A stretch of 64,000 bases of DNA, taken from NCBI RefSeq assembly GCF_014303735.1, contig NZ_CP060296.1:4547501-4611500 (forward strand). The letters are read 5' to 3'. The stretch comes from Variovorax sp. PAMC28562 (GTDB taxonomy: Bacteria; Pseudomonadota; Gammaproteobacteria; Burkholderiales; Burkholderiaceae_C). A program made the position numbers and the translations under genes. The notes under the pieces are model-generated. The model worked only from the letters and a program-made list of their open reading frames with translations, made no database searches and was not told the origin of the DNA. Shown here piece by piece: positions 26,380 through 36,506 of the stretch (position 1 is its first letter; each line of letters starts with the position of its first letter).

Positions 26380-27689
26380 GCTCCACCACCATGACACTCG
26401 ACGACTGCCGCGCACTCGACCGCGAAGACCCGCTGCGCAACCTGCGCGACCAGTTCACGCTGCCCGAGGGCGTGATCTACCTCGATGGCAACTCGCTCGG
26501 TGTGCTGCCGAAATCGGCGCCCGCGCGCATTGCAGAAGTCGTCACGAAGGAATGGGGCGAAGGCCTCATCCGCTCGTGGAACACCGCAAGCTGGTTCGAC
26601 TTGCCGCAGCGGCTGGGGGACAAGGTCGCGCGGCTCATCGGCGCAGCACCGGGCGAAGTGGTCTGCACCGACAGCACGTCGATCAACCTGTACAAAGTGC
26701 TGTTCGCGGCGCTGAGTCAGGTCGCGCAGAGCGGATCGAACCGCAAGGTCGTGGTGAGCGAGCGCAGCAACTTTCCGACCGACCTCTACATCGCCGAGTC
26801 GCTCTGCCGCGAGCGCGGATTCACGCTCAAGCTCATCGAAGCCGCCGACCTTGCCGCATCGCTGACCGACGAGGTGGCCGTGCTGATGCTCACGCACGTC
26901 AACTACCGCACCGGCGCCATGCACGACATGAAGGCCGTCACCGCGGCCGCGCATGCTGCCGGTGCGCTCACCGTCTGGGACCTGGCACACAGCGCTGGCG
27001 CCGTACCCGTCGCGCTCAATGAATGCGATGCCGACTTCGCAGTCGGCTGCAGCTACAAGTACCTGAACGGCGGCCCCGGCGCGCCGGCTTTCGTCTGGGT
27101 CCACACGCGGCACGCGGGCCAGTTCGAGCAACCACTGTCCGGTTGGTGGGGCCATGCCGCGCCGTTCGAATTCACCCCGCACTACAGGCCCGCACCGGGT
27201 GTGAGCCGATACCTTTGCGGCACCCAACCCATCGTCTCGCTCGCCGGCCTCGAATGCGGTCTCGACACCGTCCTCGCGGCCGAAGCCTTCAACGACGGTT
27301 TCGGCAGCATGGCTGCATTGCGCACCAAATCGCTCGCGCTCACCGATGCGTTCATCGCGCTGGTCGAAGCACGCTGCCCCGATCGCTTCGCGCTCGTCAC
27401 GCCGCGCGACCACGCGCAACGCGGCTCGCAGGTGTCCCTCGCGATGGCAGATGCCGCCGAGGCCGACGCCAACGCGGCCTACGCCGTCGTGCAGGCCTTG
27501 ATCGCACGCGGCGTGATCGGCGACTTTCGCGCAGGCGATGCGCAAATGCCGCACCTCCTGCGCTTCGGCTTTACGCCGCTTTACCTCGGCTTCGAAGATG
27601 TCTGGCACAGCGTGGAACACATCGTGCAGGTGCTCGAAACCGAAGAATGGAAACGCCCCGAGTTCAACCGGAAGAACGCGGTGACCTGA
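26376..27689 (+). CDS. kynU: Kynureninase
   Basis: KynU cleaves kynurenine to anthranilate and alanine using PLP. The protein (437 aa) shows [13 protein letters not shown], the [12 protein letters not shown] block carrying the PLP-interacting Asp, and the Schiff-base lysine in [16 protein letters not shown] (at about residue 228). The ATG overlaps the kynB stop. It is followed by kynA after 26 nt. Confidence 0.95.
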   Translation: MSSTTMTLDDCRALDREDPLRNLRDQFTLPEGVIYLDGNSLGVLPKSAPARIAEVVTKEWGEGLIRSWNTASWFDLPQRLGDKVARLIGAAPGEVVCTDSTSINLYKVLFAALSQVAQSGSNRKVVVSERSNFPTDLYIAESLCRERGFTLKLIEAADLAASLTDEVAVLMLTHVNYRTGAMHDMKAVTAAAHAAGALTVWDLAHSAGAVPVALNECDADFAVGCSYKYLNGGPGAPAFVWVHTRHAGQFEQPLSGWWGHAAPFEFTPHYRPAPGVSRYLCGTQPIVSLAGLECGLDTVLAAEAFNDGFGSMAALRTKSLALTDAFIALVEARCPDRFALVTPRDHAQRGSQVSLAMADAAEADANAAYAVVQALIARGVIGDFRAGDAQMPHLLRFGFTPLYLGFEDVWHSVEHIVQVLETEEWKRPEFNRKNAVT

Positions 27690-27715
27690 AACACCAGGAG
27701 CACCGGAAGCACGCC

Positions 27716-28552
27716 ATGAGCACCGAAAAAATCGTCAGTCAAGAGAACGCGCAACTCGACTTCAGCACGTCGATGAGCTACGGCGACTACCTGCATCTCG
27801 ACGAGATCCTGAACGCGCAGCACCCGCTCTCGCCGACGCACGACGAGATGCTCTTCATCGTCCAGCACCAGACCAGCGAGCTTTGGATGAAGCTCATGCT
27901 GCACGAGCTGCGCGCCGCGATCGCCTGCGTCGCTTCAGGGGAGTTGCCGGACGCTTTCAAGATGCTCGCGCGAGTCACGCGCATCATGGAACAGCTGGTG
28001 AGTGCATGGACCGTGCTGTCGACGATGACGCCGCCCGAGTACAGCGCGATGCGCCCGTACCTTGCCAACTCCAGCGGCTTTCAGAGCGCGCAGTACCGCT
28101 GCATCGAGTTCGCGCTCGGCAACAAAAATCCCGCCATGCTCAAGCCCCATGCGCATCGGCCCGATCTGCTGGCCCAGGTGGAAGCGGCATGGCGCTCGCC
28201 GTCCTTGTACGACGAGTCGTTGCGACTCCTGGCACGTCAAGGTCTCGCCGTGCCAGCCGACCATCTCGATCGCGACTGGACGCTGCCGTATGAATCCAGC
28301 GATGCAGTCGAAGCGGCATGGCTCGTGGTGTACCGCGATCCGCGCGCGCACTGGGACCTGTACCAGCTAGGCGAGAAGCTGACCGACATCGAAGACGCTT
28401 TTCGTCTCTGGCGCTTTCGGCATGTGACCACGGTCGAGCGCGTCATCGGCTTTAAGCGTGGCACTGGTGGCACGGGGGGGGTGAGTTATCTGCGCAAGAT
28501 GCTCGACGTGGTGCTGTTCCCGGAGATCTGGAAGCTGCGTACCGAGCTTTGA
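27716..28552 (+). CDS. kynA: Tryptophan 2,3-dioxygenase
   Basis: This heme enzyme opens the indole ring of L-tryptophan to N-formylkynurenine. The 278-residue protein has [18 protein letters not shown], the heme/substrate region [18 protein letters not shown] and [16 protein letters not shown]. The ATG at 27716 lies in the spacer after kynU; frame upstream of it is antisense-like filler. Near the 3' end eight consecutive Gs encode part of [12 protein letters not shown]. Its stop lies only 7 nt from the converging jetD stop, marking the edge of the defence island. Confidence 0.95.
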   Translation: MSTEKIVSQENAQLDFSTSMSYGDYLHLDEILNAQHPLSPTHDEMLFIVQHQTSELWMKLMLHELRAAIACVASGELPDAFKMLARVTRIMEQLVSAWTVLSTMTPPEYSAMRPYLANSSGFQSAQYRCIEFALGNKNPAMLKPHAHRPDLLAQVEAAWRSPSLYDESLRLLARQGLAVPADHLDRDWTLPYESSDAVEAAWLVVYRDPRAHWDLYQLGEKLTDIEDAFRLWRFRHVTTVERVIGFKRGTGGTGGVSYLRKMLDVVLFPEIWKLRTEL

Positions 28553-28559
28553 GCGTTGG

Positions 28560-29732
28560 TCAATCCAACGCTGCCAAAGTGCCCTCAACCCAAGAGAACC
28601 CTATTCGCTCTTGCTCGAGGCGCAAGCCTTGACGAATACGGTTGTCGCGCAGATCGTCGTAGAGCGCTTTCTCCTCCGGCCTCAATCGCGGCAAGTCACG
28701 TAGCGTTTGCGCGCGCTCGTCGCCCCACTGCGATTCGAAGGCCATCAGGGTCGCGCGGTCCATCAAAAACGACTCGACATGCTTGAGTCGAGCGCGCAAT
28801 TGATCGAGGATGGCAAAGCCATGGGTGTCGATATCGCCCCAGTAATAGACCGGAATTCCTGTTAGCCACTCCGCCTGGGCCAACATCTCGAAGCCATAGC
28901 CAGCACCAAAAATCACCATGCTGCGCTCGGTGAGTGGAAACGACAGAAAGTTGATCTCGTTCTCCGTCACGAACACCCGCGACAGGCCGAGGTCGAGCCG
29001 ACTGAAGCTGCCCGCATCCAGTGTGATGTCTTGCGCCGGCGCCGGATCACCCATGGCACGCGTCGAGTCGAATAATCGAAACCTGACGCGAAGTGGCTTG
29101 TCGCGAAAGCCATAGCGCAAAGCGAATGCGTTCAAGCCGGAAGCCGTCATATTCACGGCTTCAGGCGGCAGCACGAGATCCAGACACTCGGCAAGCACGG
29201 CCCGATGCGCCTCGATGAATTTGGTGTGAACACCGGCAATGTCGAGCTGACGCAGATACACGTCTGGCCGCGGATTTGCTCGCAGCCAGGCCACGATAGC
29301 CAACAGCCGTGACCACTCGGTCGACAGCTCCAGCGCCCGCAGCGGTCGCCTTGCGAGCCAGGCCAGCAACTGCGGTTGGTGTTCGCGTGTGGCATCGACC
29401 AACGCGATGAAGCGCAGGCTTTCTTGCAGTTTGCCGATGAGCTTCAGCGCGTCTTCCAACGTGTCGATCCATGCCTCTTCCGGTACCGCGTTCGCACCCA
29501 GCACCCGGTGTCTGAAGTCTCGCATCACGATCCTGTAGTCCGACGCGCGAACTTCCCGACTCCAGTTACGCACTTCATCGAACTTATCTGTCATTTCCGC
29601 AGATGTCGGGGTTTTGAGCATCAGTCGTCTCGGGAAGAGCGGTGTTCCTGTGACGATGCTGGCGAGCAGATCACCACGCTCCCACAGCTTGAGCAACTGC
29701 AAATTCAAATCGGCTGGCTGCGTCCAACTCAT
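28560..29732 (-). CDS. jetD: Wadjet protein JetD (topoisomerase-like nuclease subunit)
   Basis: JetD is the nuclease of the type I Wadjet plasmid-defence complex; it resembles the topo VI A/Spo11 fold and cuts circular DNA that the SMC motor has looped. The 390-residue protein has an N-terminal winged-helix/arm part (about 1-180, DUF3322-like) and a C-terminal Toprim domain (DUF2220-like) with the metal-binding Glu in VTENE (255-259) and GDID (299-302). The ATG overlaps the jetC stop (ATGA). It is last in the five-gene unit. Confidence 0.92.
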   Translation of the reverse strand: MSWTQPADLNLQLLKLWERGDLLASIVTGTPLFPRRLMLKTPTSAEMTDKFDEVRNWSREVRASDYRIVMRDFRHRVLGANAVPEEAWIDTLEDALKLIGKLQESLRFIALVDATREHQPQLLAWLARRPLRALELSTEWSRLLAIVAWLRANPRPDVYLRQLDIAGVHTKFIEAHRAVLAECLDLVLPPEAVNMTASGLNAFALRYGFRDKPLRVRFRLFDSTRAMGDPAPAQDITLDAGSFSRLDLGLSRVFVTENEINFLSFPLTERSMVIFGAGYGFEMLAQAEWLTGIPVYYWGDIDTHGFAILDQLRARLKHVESFLMDRATLMAFESQWGDERAQTLRDLPRLRPEEKALYDDLRDNRIRQGLRLEQERIGFSWVEGTLAALD

Positions 29733-32700
29733 CCTGCCGCCTTCGCTTTCTCGACCTGATATTCCTCGATGGAGAGGTTTCGCAGCCGCGACGCGCGACC
29801 CTCTTCGTTGTGTACGAAGCCCACGCTGGAAACAAAGGGTTCGATGATGTGGATCTTCTGCAGTGGCGTCACGATCAACAACTGCAAGTTGAGTTGTGCA
29901 AACAGTCTCAAGCCATATTGGGCGGACTCGTCGGAACCGCGACCGAAGGCCTCGTCGATCACTACAAATCGAAAAGTTTTGGATCGCACCGCGCCCCACT
30001 CCAAACCGAACTGATAGGCCAGGCTCGCAGCCAGGATCGTGTAGGCCAACTTTTCTTTCTGACCGCCTGACTTGCCACCCGAATCGGAATAGTGCTCGTG
30101 CTCGGCGTCGCTTTCGCGCCAACGCTCGCTCGCGGCGAACACAAACCAGCTGCGCACGTCCGTTACCTTGCCGGTCCAGCGGCGGTCTTGCTCCGACAAC
30201 CCCTCGCGCCCCCGAAAGCGTTCGATGATCCGTCTAACCTGCAAAAACTTGGCCTCCGAATACTGGGCATCGTCGGACCCCGTCACCGTGCCGTCCGTGC
30301 AGGCGCGCAGTTCAGTCTGGAAATCCCGAACGTCTGCATCGGGTGTGGCTTGCGCTTCGAGCACGATATAACGCCCAGCGTTGTAGTCGATCTGCGTCAG
30401 CGACTCGTTGATGCGGGCGATGCGCTCCTTGATGGTCTTGCGCTCACGCTCCAACTGCGCGTTAAAGGTGGCGACCTCACGAATCGTGTTCTCGTTGAGC
30501 AATTCCTTGAAGCGCGCCTCGAAGCGGGGCAGTCCGTCCGCTTGCAGGCTCCGCAGCATCTCCTGGTACTCGAATGCCGCCTCGACGCTGGCGTCCACCT
30601 CGGCGGTTTCGAGTTTGTAGGCTTCCTTGTATGCCGCCATGGCCTGAATGACTTTGTCGCGCAGTCGTTTGGCTTTGAGGCCTTCGGCATCGATCTCGCT
30701 CTGCAACCCGTCGCGCAGGTTGCGCTCGGAGTTTTCGCAAGACTCGATCGTCAATTGATGCTCACCCGGTGTTTCCGCGCGCAACGAATCCAATTTCTTG
30801 AAGCAGGCCGCATGCACTGAGAAATCCGGCTCCTCCAGCGTAGTCCGGGTTTGCACGCGCTGGCCAAAGGCGGTGTCTCTCTTCTCCTCGGTCTTCGATC
30901 GCTTGTCGCGCTGCTTCTGTAGCTCGACTTCCTTGTTCTGCATCTGAACCACGAGTGCGTCCAGTTGGCCAGTCAACGTTTTCAGCACATCCGAAGCCGC
31001 CTCGATCTCTTCTTTCTGGTCCTGCAACCGGGATACTTCAGTCGCGACGGATTGCCAATCGAGCTCGACAAATTCAGCATACACGTCGAGCTTCGACAAG
31101 GCGTTGGATCGCTCTCTCAAGCTATTCTGTTCGATCTGAATGGCGGCAATGCGACCGCCAAGATCCGCCAGTTCACTCTCCATCTGCCGGGCCTTGGTCT
31201 CCAGTGCGGCAATCTTGGCGGCATTGGTCCACCCGAGCACATAACGACTGCGGTCGTCCAGGCGATGACGGTCATCCTTCTCGTGACGCTCGCCTTTGGC
31301 CTTGATCTGCCCGGCACGGGTGATCGCATGTGTCTCGCGGCGAAATTGCTCCTGTGTGGCGCAGCACGCCACATCAAAGCGGTGCGCAATTTCGCGTTCA
31401 ATCCAATCGTAGAACGGAGAGTCCGGCTTGATCGACACCTTGCGCGCCAATGAATCCCGATGAAGCCCATGCAGGTCACCACGCGGGCCACTGCGCACGC
31501 GAAAGTAAACGATGCGGCCCCGAAGATGAGTCTTGTCGACCCATTCGGTCACGTCCGCGTAATTCTTGTCCGACACCAGCAGCGACAGGCCAAAGCTCCT
31601 CAACAGGCGCTCGGCCGCGCCCTCCCAATCAAGCTCGTCGTCCCGCACTTGCAAGAGTTCGCCGGCGAAGGGCATCGCATCGGCAGCGAGTCCGAGCGCC
31701 TGACACAACGCACCGCGCATAGCGATCTGGTCCGCCGGGATATTGCTGCGCCTAGCCCGCAGGCTTCGGATCTCGCCTGTCAGCGCGGCGTGCTCCGCCT
31801 TGCCCTGTCGCATAGTCACGCCGTTTTCGGTAGCGTCGTGCTGCAGTTCGCTTTCGCGATCCTGCGCCGCTTGCTTCATGCCCTCCAGGTTCTGACGCTG
31901 CACCAGAAAGTCGGCAGCGGAACTCATCTGAAGCAAACCGACAGATCGCGCAAGCTGGTTGTAATTGGTCGCCTTGATGCGTCGTTTCTCCAAGTCGATC
32001 TGCCAAACGTGGATCGCTCTTTCGAGCTGACCGAGACGGTCTCCGCCGTTCATGGAAATGCTTTGTCGAAGTGTCAGTTCCTGTTCGTAGTGCGCATCGC
32101 GAGCAATTTCGCTGAGCTCCACTTGATCGTTGTACCGTTCCCATTCCTCGTTCAACAGATTGATGCGCGTGTCGAGCAAATCAAGCTTCAGGCCGGCGAA
32201 GTACGGTCTGAGTGCCTCGCGACAACGCCGCAGTTCATCGGCGCGCACGACCAGCAACGCATGGCGGTCGCAATCGGCGACCAGCGGCGTCAGCAGCTCG
32301 ACTTGGCGCTTCGCCTTGAGCACCGCTTCGTGCGCGCGGTTCAAGTCATCGAAGTGGCCGATCAATGCCACGATGCGTGGCACCACATCGAACGGCTCCA
32401 GCATGTGACTGCGCACAAAGTCGGTCAGATTGCCGACCGACTTCATCGACACGGTCTGGTGAAACAGTTCGAGCGCCTGCTCGTTTTCGATTCCGAAGCG
32501 GCGGCGAAACCAGGCGCCATACGGCGGAAAGCCATCAAACAACTCAGCGCCGGCAGTACGAAGCTTTTTTCGCAACGCGGGGATGTCTGTTCCGAAGTTG
32601 GCAAAGTCGGCAGCTATGGAGAGGTCGCGTTCCGCCCCCACGAAGAAGCGCGCAGGCTGGCCCTGCGCATCCTTCATCCAGAACACCTGCGCGATGGTGA

Positions 32701-33103
32701 CGGTCTGGTCATAGCCAGCGTTGTGGAACACGCCAAGAATGACGCTGTAGCCGTTGTGGTCGCGCAGCGCTACCGGCTTGGCCGCGCCACTCACCTCGTT
32801 GCGCTCGGATTTGTAGTGACCGAGCACATAGGAACGCAGCGTGCGCTCTTTGTTGTCGGCACCCGCCGCCTTGTTGTAGGCAATGCGATGCGCGGGCACC
32901 AACAGCGTCGTCACCGCATCCACCAGGGTCGATTTTCCCGAGCCGATGTCGCCAGTTAGCAGAGCATTTCGACCGCCGGGGTGAAGCACCCATACGCGTG
33001 CGTCGAAGGTGCCCCAGTTGAAAACTTCAAGCCTCTGCAAGCGAAAACCGGAGAGTGCGTCATCGGTCGCGAAGTCCAGGTTGCCTGTCAAATGTTCAGT
33101 CAT
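29729..33103 (-). CDS. jetC: Wadjet protein JetC (SMC/MukB-like ATPase)
   Basis: JetC is the SMC-family loop-extruding ATPase of Wadjet. In 1124 residues it shows a Walker [10 protein letters not shown] at 51-59, long coiled-coil arms (approximately 280-480 and 640-900) around a hinge region, the ABC signature [10 protein letters not shown] near 1012 and Walker [17 protein letters not shown] near 1045. The ATG at 33103 overlaps the jetB stop (ATGACTGA), and codons upstream belong to jetB. Base composition looks less GC-rich than flanking genes, consistent with transfer. Confidence 0.95.
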   Translation of the reverse strand: MTEHLTGNLDFATDDALSGFRLQRLEVFNWGTFDARVWVLHPGGRNALLTGDIGSGKSTLVDAVTTLLVPAHRIAYNKAAGADNKERTLRSYVLGHYKSERNEVSGAAKPVALRDHNGYSVILGVFHNAGYDQTVTIAQVFWMKDAQGQPARFFVGAERDLSIAADFANFGTDIPALRKKLRTAGAELFDGFPPYGAWFRRRFGIENEQALELFHQTVSMKSVGNLTDFVRSHMLEPFDVVPRIVALIGHFDDLNRAHEAVLKAKRQVELLTPLVADCDRHALLVVRADELRRCREALRPYFAGLKLDLLDTRINLLNEEWERYNDQVELSEIARDAHYEQELTLRQSISMNGGDRLGQLERAIHVWQIDLEKRRIKATNYNQLARSVGLLQMSSAADFLVQRQNLEGMKQAAQDRESELQHDATENGVTMRQGKAEHAALTGEIRSLRARRSNIPADQIAMRGALCQALGLAADAMPFAGELLQVRDDELDWEGAAERLLRSFGLSLLVSDKNYADVTEWVDKTHLRGRIVYFRVRSGPRGDLHGLHRDSLARKVSIKPDSPFYDWIEREIAHRFDVACCATQEQFRRETHAITRAGQIKAKGERHEKDDRHRLDDRSRYVLGWTNAAKIAALETKARQMESELADLGGRIAAIQIEQNSLRERSNALSKLDVYAEFVELDWQSVATEVSRLQDQKEEIEAASDVLKTLTGQLDALVVQMQNKEVELQKQRDKRSKTEEKRDTAFGQRVQTRTTLEEPDFSVHAACFKKLDSLRAETPGEHQLTIESCENSERNLRDGLQSEIDAEGLKAKRLRDKVIQAMAAYKEAYKLETAEVDASVEAAFEYQEMLRSLQADGLPRFEARFKELLNENTIREVATFNAQLERERKTIKERIARINESLTQIDYNAGRYIVLEAQATPDADVRDFQTELRACTDGTVTGSDDAQYSEAKFLQVRRIIERFRGREGLSEQDRRWTGKVTDVRSWFVFAASERWRESDAEHEHYSDSGGKSGGQKEKLAYTILAASLAYQFGLEWGAVRSKTFRFVVIDEAFGRGSDESAQYGLRLFAQLNLQLLIVTPLQKIHIIEPFVSSVGFVHNEEGRASRLRNLSIEEYQVEKAKAAG

Positions 33104-33782
33104 CGGCAACGCCATCGATGCCGACATGCAACTGCACGCGGTAAGACTCGAGCTTCGCGTCGAACTCGGACAGCCATTGCGCATCGACAAAGGCCTTGAG
33201 AATGCGCCGAACCTCGAACGATGGCGCTTGCCCGCTTGGTGCACCGGCGGCTGGCTTCAGCTTTCGCAAGAAGCCGAGGTCGACGATCTTTCCAAGATGC
33301 GTCTCGATCTGATCTACCACCCTCGACTCGTTGCTGTTGTCGGGCAAAAATACCCTGGTCATTTCAACGATCTGGTCACGCGAAAGAATCAGTCGGGTTT
33401 CACCGCCACCGGCGTCGAACTCGGCCAGTTTTTTGCGCAACAGCGCCAGCAGCAAACTGACCATCAAGCCCAATGGCCGCCTTGTGATCAACCGCGGCAA
33501 TGGTGCCGCGGACGCGTCATCCGCATCGTCGGCAAGCGGCGTGCGCGACCGCAAGAAGGCATAGCCCTCCGCTTCGTCCAGCACCAATTCCAGCCCCAGC
33601 ACAGCGACATAGTCGCGAACCCGAAACTGCAAGCCGTAGAGCGCACTCCACAAATTTGCGGCAGCTTCGCGGTAGATGACCCCCTTCAGGAGCGGAACGA
33701 CCAGCGCCGACAGATCAGGCTCGGGAGCACTGGCGGTTGGTACTGACTTTGCCTTGACATCCTCATCCTCATCCTCATCCAT
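33096..33782 (-). CDS. jetB: Wadjet protein JetB (MukE-like kite subunit)
   Basis: JetB is the DUF4194 kite-type subunit that bridges the JetA kleisin and the JetC heads. The 228-residue protein has helical/winged-helix segments such as [30 protein letters not shown] and a later [18 protein letters not shown]. It starts with an acidic [10 protein letters not shown] run encoded by a short GATGAG hexamer repeat; the exact start is uncertain. It lies 17 nt after jetA and overlaps jetC. Confidence 0.9.
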   Translation of the reverse strand: MDEDEDEDVKAKSVPTASAPEPDLSALVVPLLKGVIYREAAANLWSALYGLQFRVRDYVAVLGLELVLDEAEGYAFLRSRTPLADDADDASAAPLPRLITRRPLGLMVSLLLALLRKKLAEFDAGGGETRLILSRDQIVEMTRVFLPDNSNESRVVDQIETHLGKIVDLGFLRKLKPAAGAPSGQAPSFEVRRILKAFVDAQWLSEFDAKLESYRVQLHVGIDGVADD

Positions 33783-33799
33783 CGCTTTATGCCTTCACG

Positions 33800-35254
33800 C
33801 TATCGAACGAAAATCACGCGTGGCAGACGTGCCCGCCGCGGATGCGAAAGCGCGTCGCGCCCCATGCTGTTCCAGACGATCAGATCCTCGTTTGTTTCGT
33901 CGACGACGGCGCCGAAGGTTTCATCCGCCAACTGCAAATAGGCCACGAGTTCCGCGAGTCCGTGGTGCAGTGGATGCATCTGCGTCACCTCTTTCAATGT
34001 CACTTGAGTGCGCTCTTGCAAAGCCTTTCGCACATGCCGTTCCAGCTGTGCCTTGTCGACCACCACTTGCGAGAAAAGCGCTGCGGCATCGCCGTCGGAC
34101 TTACCCGTGTCCAGTGCAACGTCGGCGATCCTGGGCTTGAGCGCCGGTGCATAGAGTGGCCGCTCCATCGGCAGTTCGATATTGACCGAGGTGCTTGCAA
34201 TGCGCATCACTTCGCCGGGGAGAGGCGCTTCGCGAAGCGTTAGCGCCTTGGACTCGATGCCGCGCAGGATGTCCATGATCCTGCGATTTTCCAGCCAGGC
34301 CTGATCGTCGAGAAAGCGGCGCAATTGCTGCGAGAGTTGCGCGACAGTGCGTTGCGTGTGTTCGCCCGCCTCGATCCAGTCGTAGTGCACACGACGCGTA
34401 CGCACGTCGGGTTTGAGTTCTGCGACGGCGGGCAACGTCAACACGCGCTCCAGCAAAACCGAAAGCTCGTCTTGCCTGAGACTCGACAGCAAGAAGTCCC
34501 AGAACGCCGTAAAGCTGCGGCCTTGATCCGAATCGGCAATCGCGTCACGTTCACCCATGATCTGTTCTAGCAACTCTCCTTTGCCGCCTTCCCATAACGT
34601 GATGCGCTCGCGCACACGTCGATCGAGACCGCGAAAGTTCTGTTCCACTTCCCGGAAGTCGGTCATCAACTCACGCGCCAAACTCGTGAATTGCTGGAAT
34701 CGTTCTTTCAGCGCTGTGTCGTCGAGAACGGGAATGTCGCCTCCCATGACTCTGGCGATATCGCTGTCGATTTCGTCGCGGCGCCGGTGCAGTTCGGCAA
34801 TGCGTACCACCGGGTCGGTTTCGCTGCCCTGGCTCATTTGCTTGAGCAACTCGAACAGCGTCAGCAAGCGCGACTCGGTTCCGACAAAGTTCCGCTCCGC
34901 AAGCGTGCCGAGCCAGGCGATCGCCTTCTCGGTGGCGGGCATCAGATCGAACTGTGGCTCGTCTGTGCCCGCGGCGTAGAACTTGCGCATCCACCCTTTG
35001 TCGTTGGCGGTCCAGTCGTTCAGATACTCGAGCGCAGATTTGGGAAAGGCGTCTGCACCGATCCTCTCGCGCAGACCGAACAGTTCGTCTTCGAGCGTTT
35101 CGGCCAGGTCAGCCTGAGCCATCACGCGCACGTTGGGAGCAATGAATACGCGGTGCAAAAAGGCGGCGATCAAGACGGCATAGTCCGAGCGCAAGAGGCG
35201 CCACGCCGGATGGTGTTGCCGCAGCACGTCGAGCGTGGCGTAGTCCATGCTCAC
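33800..35254 (-). CDS. jetA: Wadjet protein JetA (MukF-like kleisin)
   Basis: JetA is the DUF3375 kleisin subunit that links the two JetC heads. The 484-residue protein begins DYATLDVLRQHHPAWRLLRSDY, the usual DUF3375 opening, continues with a long helical middle (about 90-300) and a C-terminal winged-helix part. The start is a GTG at 35254 that overlaps the stop of the preceding nuclease gene (GTGA); a second in-frame ATG is two codons in. It is followed by jetB, jetC and jetD in canonical type I order. Confidence 0.92.
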   Translation of the reverse strand: MSMDYATLDVLRQHHPAWRLLRSDYAVLIAAFLHRVFIAPNVRVMAQADLAETLEDELFGLRERIGADAFPKSALEYLNDWTANDKGWMRKFYAAGTDEPQFDLMPATEKAIAWLGTLAERNFVGTESRLLTLFELLKQMSQGSETDPVVRIAELHRRRDEIDSDIARVMGGDIPVLDDTALKERFQQFTSLARELMTDFREVEQNFRGLDRRVRERITLWEGGKGELLEQIMGERDAIADSDQGRSFTAFWDFLLSSLRQDELSVLLERVLTLPAVAELKPDVRTRRVHYDWIEAGEHTQRTVAQLSQQLRRFLDDQAWLENRRIMDILRGIESKALTLREAPLPGEVMRIASTSVNIELPMERPLYAPALKPRIADVALDTGKSDGDAAALFSQVVVDKAQLERHVRKALQERTQVTLKEVTQMHPLHHGLAELVAYLQLADETFGAVVDETNEDLIVWNSMGRDALSHPRRARLPRVIFVR

Positions 35255-36327
35255 TCGGCAACGTCCCCGTGGCCATGGTATTGCTCAAGTTCCTGCTCGA
35301 TTTGCTCAATGGTCGGCAGACTCGACTGCAGTTCCTCCGGCAGCGATGCAACCAGCTGGTACTCCGCGACGCCGATCGGTTTGTTGGAGTCGCGCAACGC
35401 GTACTCAGCCACCACGCGGTTCCGGGTCTTACACAGCAGCAGGCCAATCGTTGGTGCATCGAGCGCCGATTTGAGCTGCTCATCGACGGCCGTCAGATAA
35501 AAGTTCAATTGGCCCGCGTGCTCGGGCTTGAACGCACCGGCTTTGAGTTCAACCACCACATAGCAGTGCAGCTTCAGGTGATAGAACAATAGATCGATGA
35601 AAAAATCGTCACCGCCGACCTCCAGCGGAACCTGACGGCCGACATAGGCAAAGCCCGCACCTAGCTCCAACAAGAAACGCGAGACGTGCTGGACCAACGC
35701 CGCTTCGATTTCTCGCTCTCCAGCCTCCTGTCCGATGCCGAGAAAATCGAAAACGTAGGGGTCTTTGAGTGCCTGCTGCGCTAGGTCTGACCCGTTTGGC
35801 GGCAGCTGCGCCGCAAAATTGGTAACCGCTTTGCCCTCTCGTTCAAGCAAGCGTGTTTCGATGTGGATATTGAGGACACTGCGTGACCAGCCTTGATTCA
35901 CCGCTCGCTGGGCATAGGCCAGACGCTGCTCGGGGCCTTTCAGCTTGCTCAGCAGAACCAAGTTATGCCCCCAAGGCAATTGTCCAACAGCCTGTTGGAC
36001 AATTGCATCCTCAGGCCACGCCTCGGCAAACGCGCGCATGTACATAAGGTTGGCGCGAGACAGACCCCTCATGTCCGGAAACGCGACGCGCAGGTCGTGT
36101 GCCAGCCGCTCGATCACTTTCGCGCCCCACCCTTGCTCCGCCTGCCGAACCAGAATGTCGCGGCCAATCTGCCAATAGAGTAAGACGAGTCCACGCGTCA
36201 CAGTCACTGCAGCACGCCGCTGAGCGCCATCGATACGTGCCTTCAGCTCGACCAGCCACTCGGCGTAGCCTTTTGGGACGCTGCTCACAGAAGGAAGACT
36301 CGAACGGGTCACAGAAAAAATCTCCAT
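35251..36327 (-). CDS. DUF1016/YhcG-type PDDEXK nuclease-like protein
   Basis: This 358-residue protein pairs an N-terminal helical DUF1016 domain (about 20-165, with LLYWQIGRDI and LPWGHNLVLL) with a C-terminal PDDEXK nuclease domain. Candidate catalytic residues are Asp245 (FFIDLLF), Glu260 and Lys262 (VVVELKAG) and Gln273. The start is the ATG at 36327; a longer frame to 36465 has an unconserved N-terminus and a GTG start. The stop overlaps the jetA start, so it is the first gene of the Wadjet unit. YhcG-like proteins occur in several defence loci, but their target is not settled. Confidence 0.85.
   Translation of the reverse strand: MEIFSVTRSSLPSVSSVPKGYAEWLVELKARIDGAQRRAAVTVTRGLVLLYWQIGRDILVRQAEQGWGAKVIERLAHDLRVAFPDMRGLSRANLMYMRAFAEAWPEDAIVQQAVGQLPWGHNLVLLSKLKGPEQRLAYAQRAVNQGWSRSVLNIHIETRLLEREGKAVTNFAAQLPPNGSDLAQQALKDPYVFDFLGIGQEAGEREIEAALVQHVSRFLLELGAGFAYVGRQVPLEVGGDDFFIDLLFYHLKLHCYVVVELKAGAFKPEHAGQLNFYLTAVDEQLKSALDAPTIGLLLCKTRNRVVAEYALRDSNKPIGVAEYQLVASLPEELQSSLPTIEQIEQELEQYHGHGDVAE
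35976..36006. repeat. 31-bp perfect palindrome inside the nuclease gene
   Basis: Arms GCAATTGTCCAACAG and CTGTTGGACAATTGC are perfectly complementary around one central base. It lies in codons for residues about 108-118 of the DUF1016 protein (AIVQQAVGQL). In RNA it would form a very stable hairpin; in DNA, a cruciform or a dimer-binding site. Confidence 0.95.
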
Positions 36328-36462
36328 GGTCGGGTGCTCAACCCTTTTCCAGACGGCCGCCTCAACGGCGATAAAGCGAACAAGCACTGGAATATGCACT
36401 GGTTCTTCCGAAGCCCCGCGCACGGCAACTGAAGCGATGCGCAAGTTCATGTGCGCGAGCTT

Positions 36463-36476
36463 CACTTCTTGAAGTG
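36463..36476. promoter_or_regulatory. Short inverted repeat upstream of the nuclease-Wadjet unit
   Basis: CACTTC and GAAGTG flank two bases, about 140 nt before the nuclease ATG and 30 nt after the monooxygenase stop. It could be an operator or a weak stem; there is no T run after it. No clear -10/-35 pair was found in the 179-bp gap. Confidence 0.3.
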
Positions 36477-36506
36477 TTCAGCCGGCCCTGGCACCGCTCT
36501 CAGCGT

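Noticed and set aside
28553..36506. Integrase, tRNA or attachment site bordering the Wadjet island
   Set aside because: None seen on either side; the gaps are 7 bp and 179 bp and hold no direct repeats that I could recognise.
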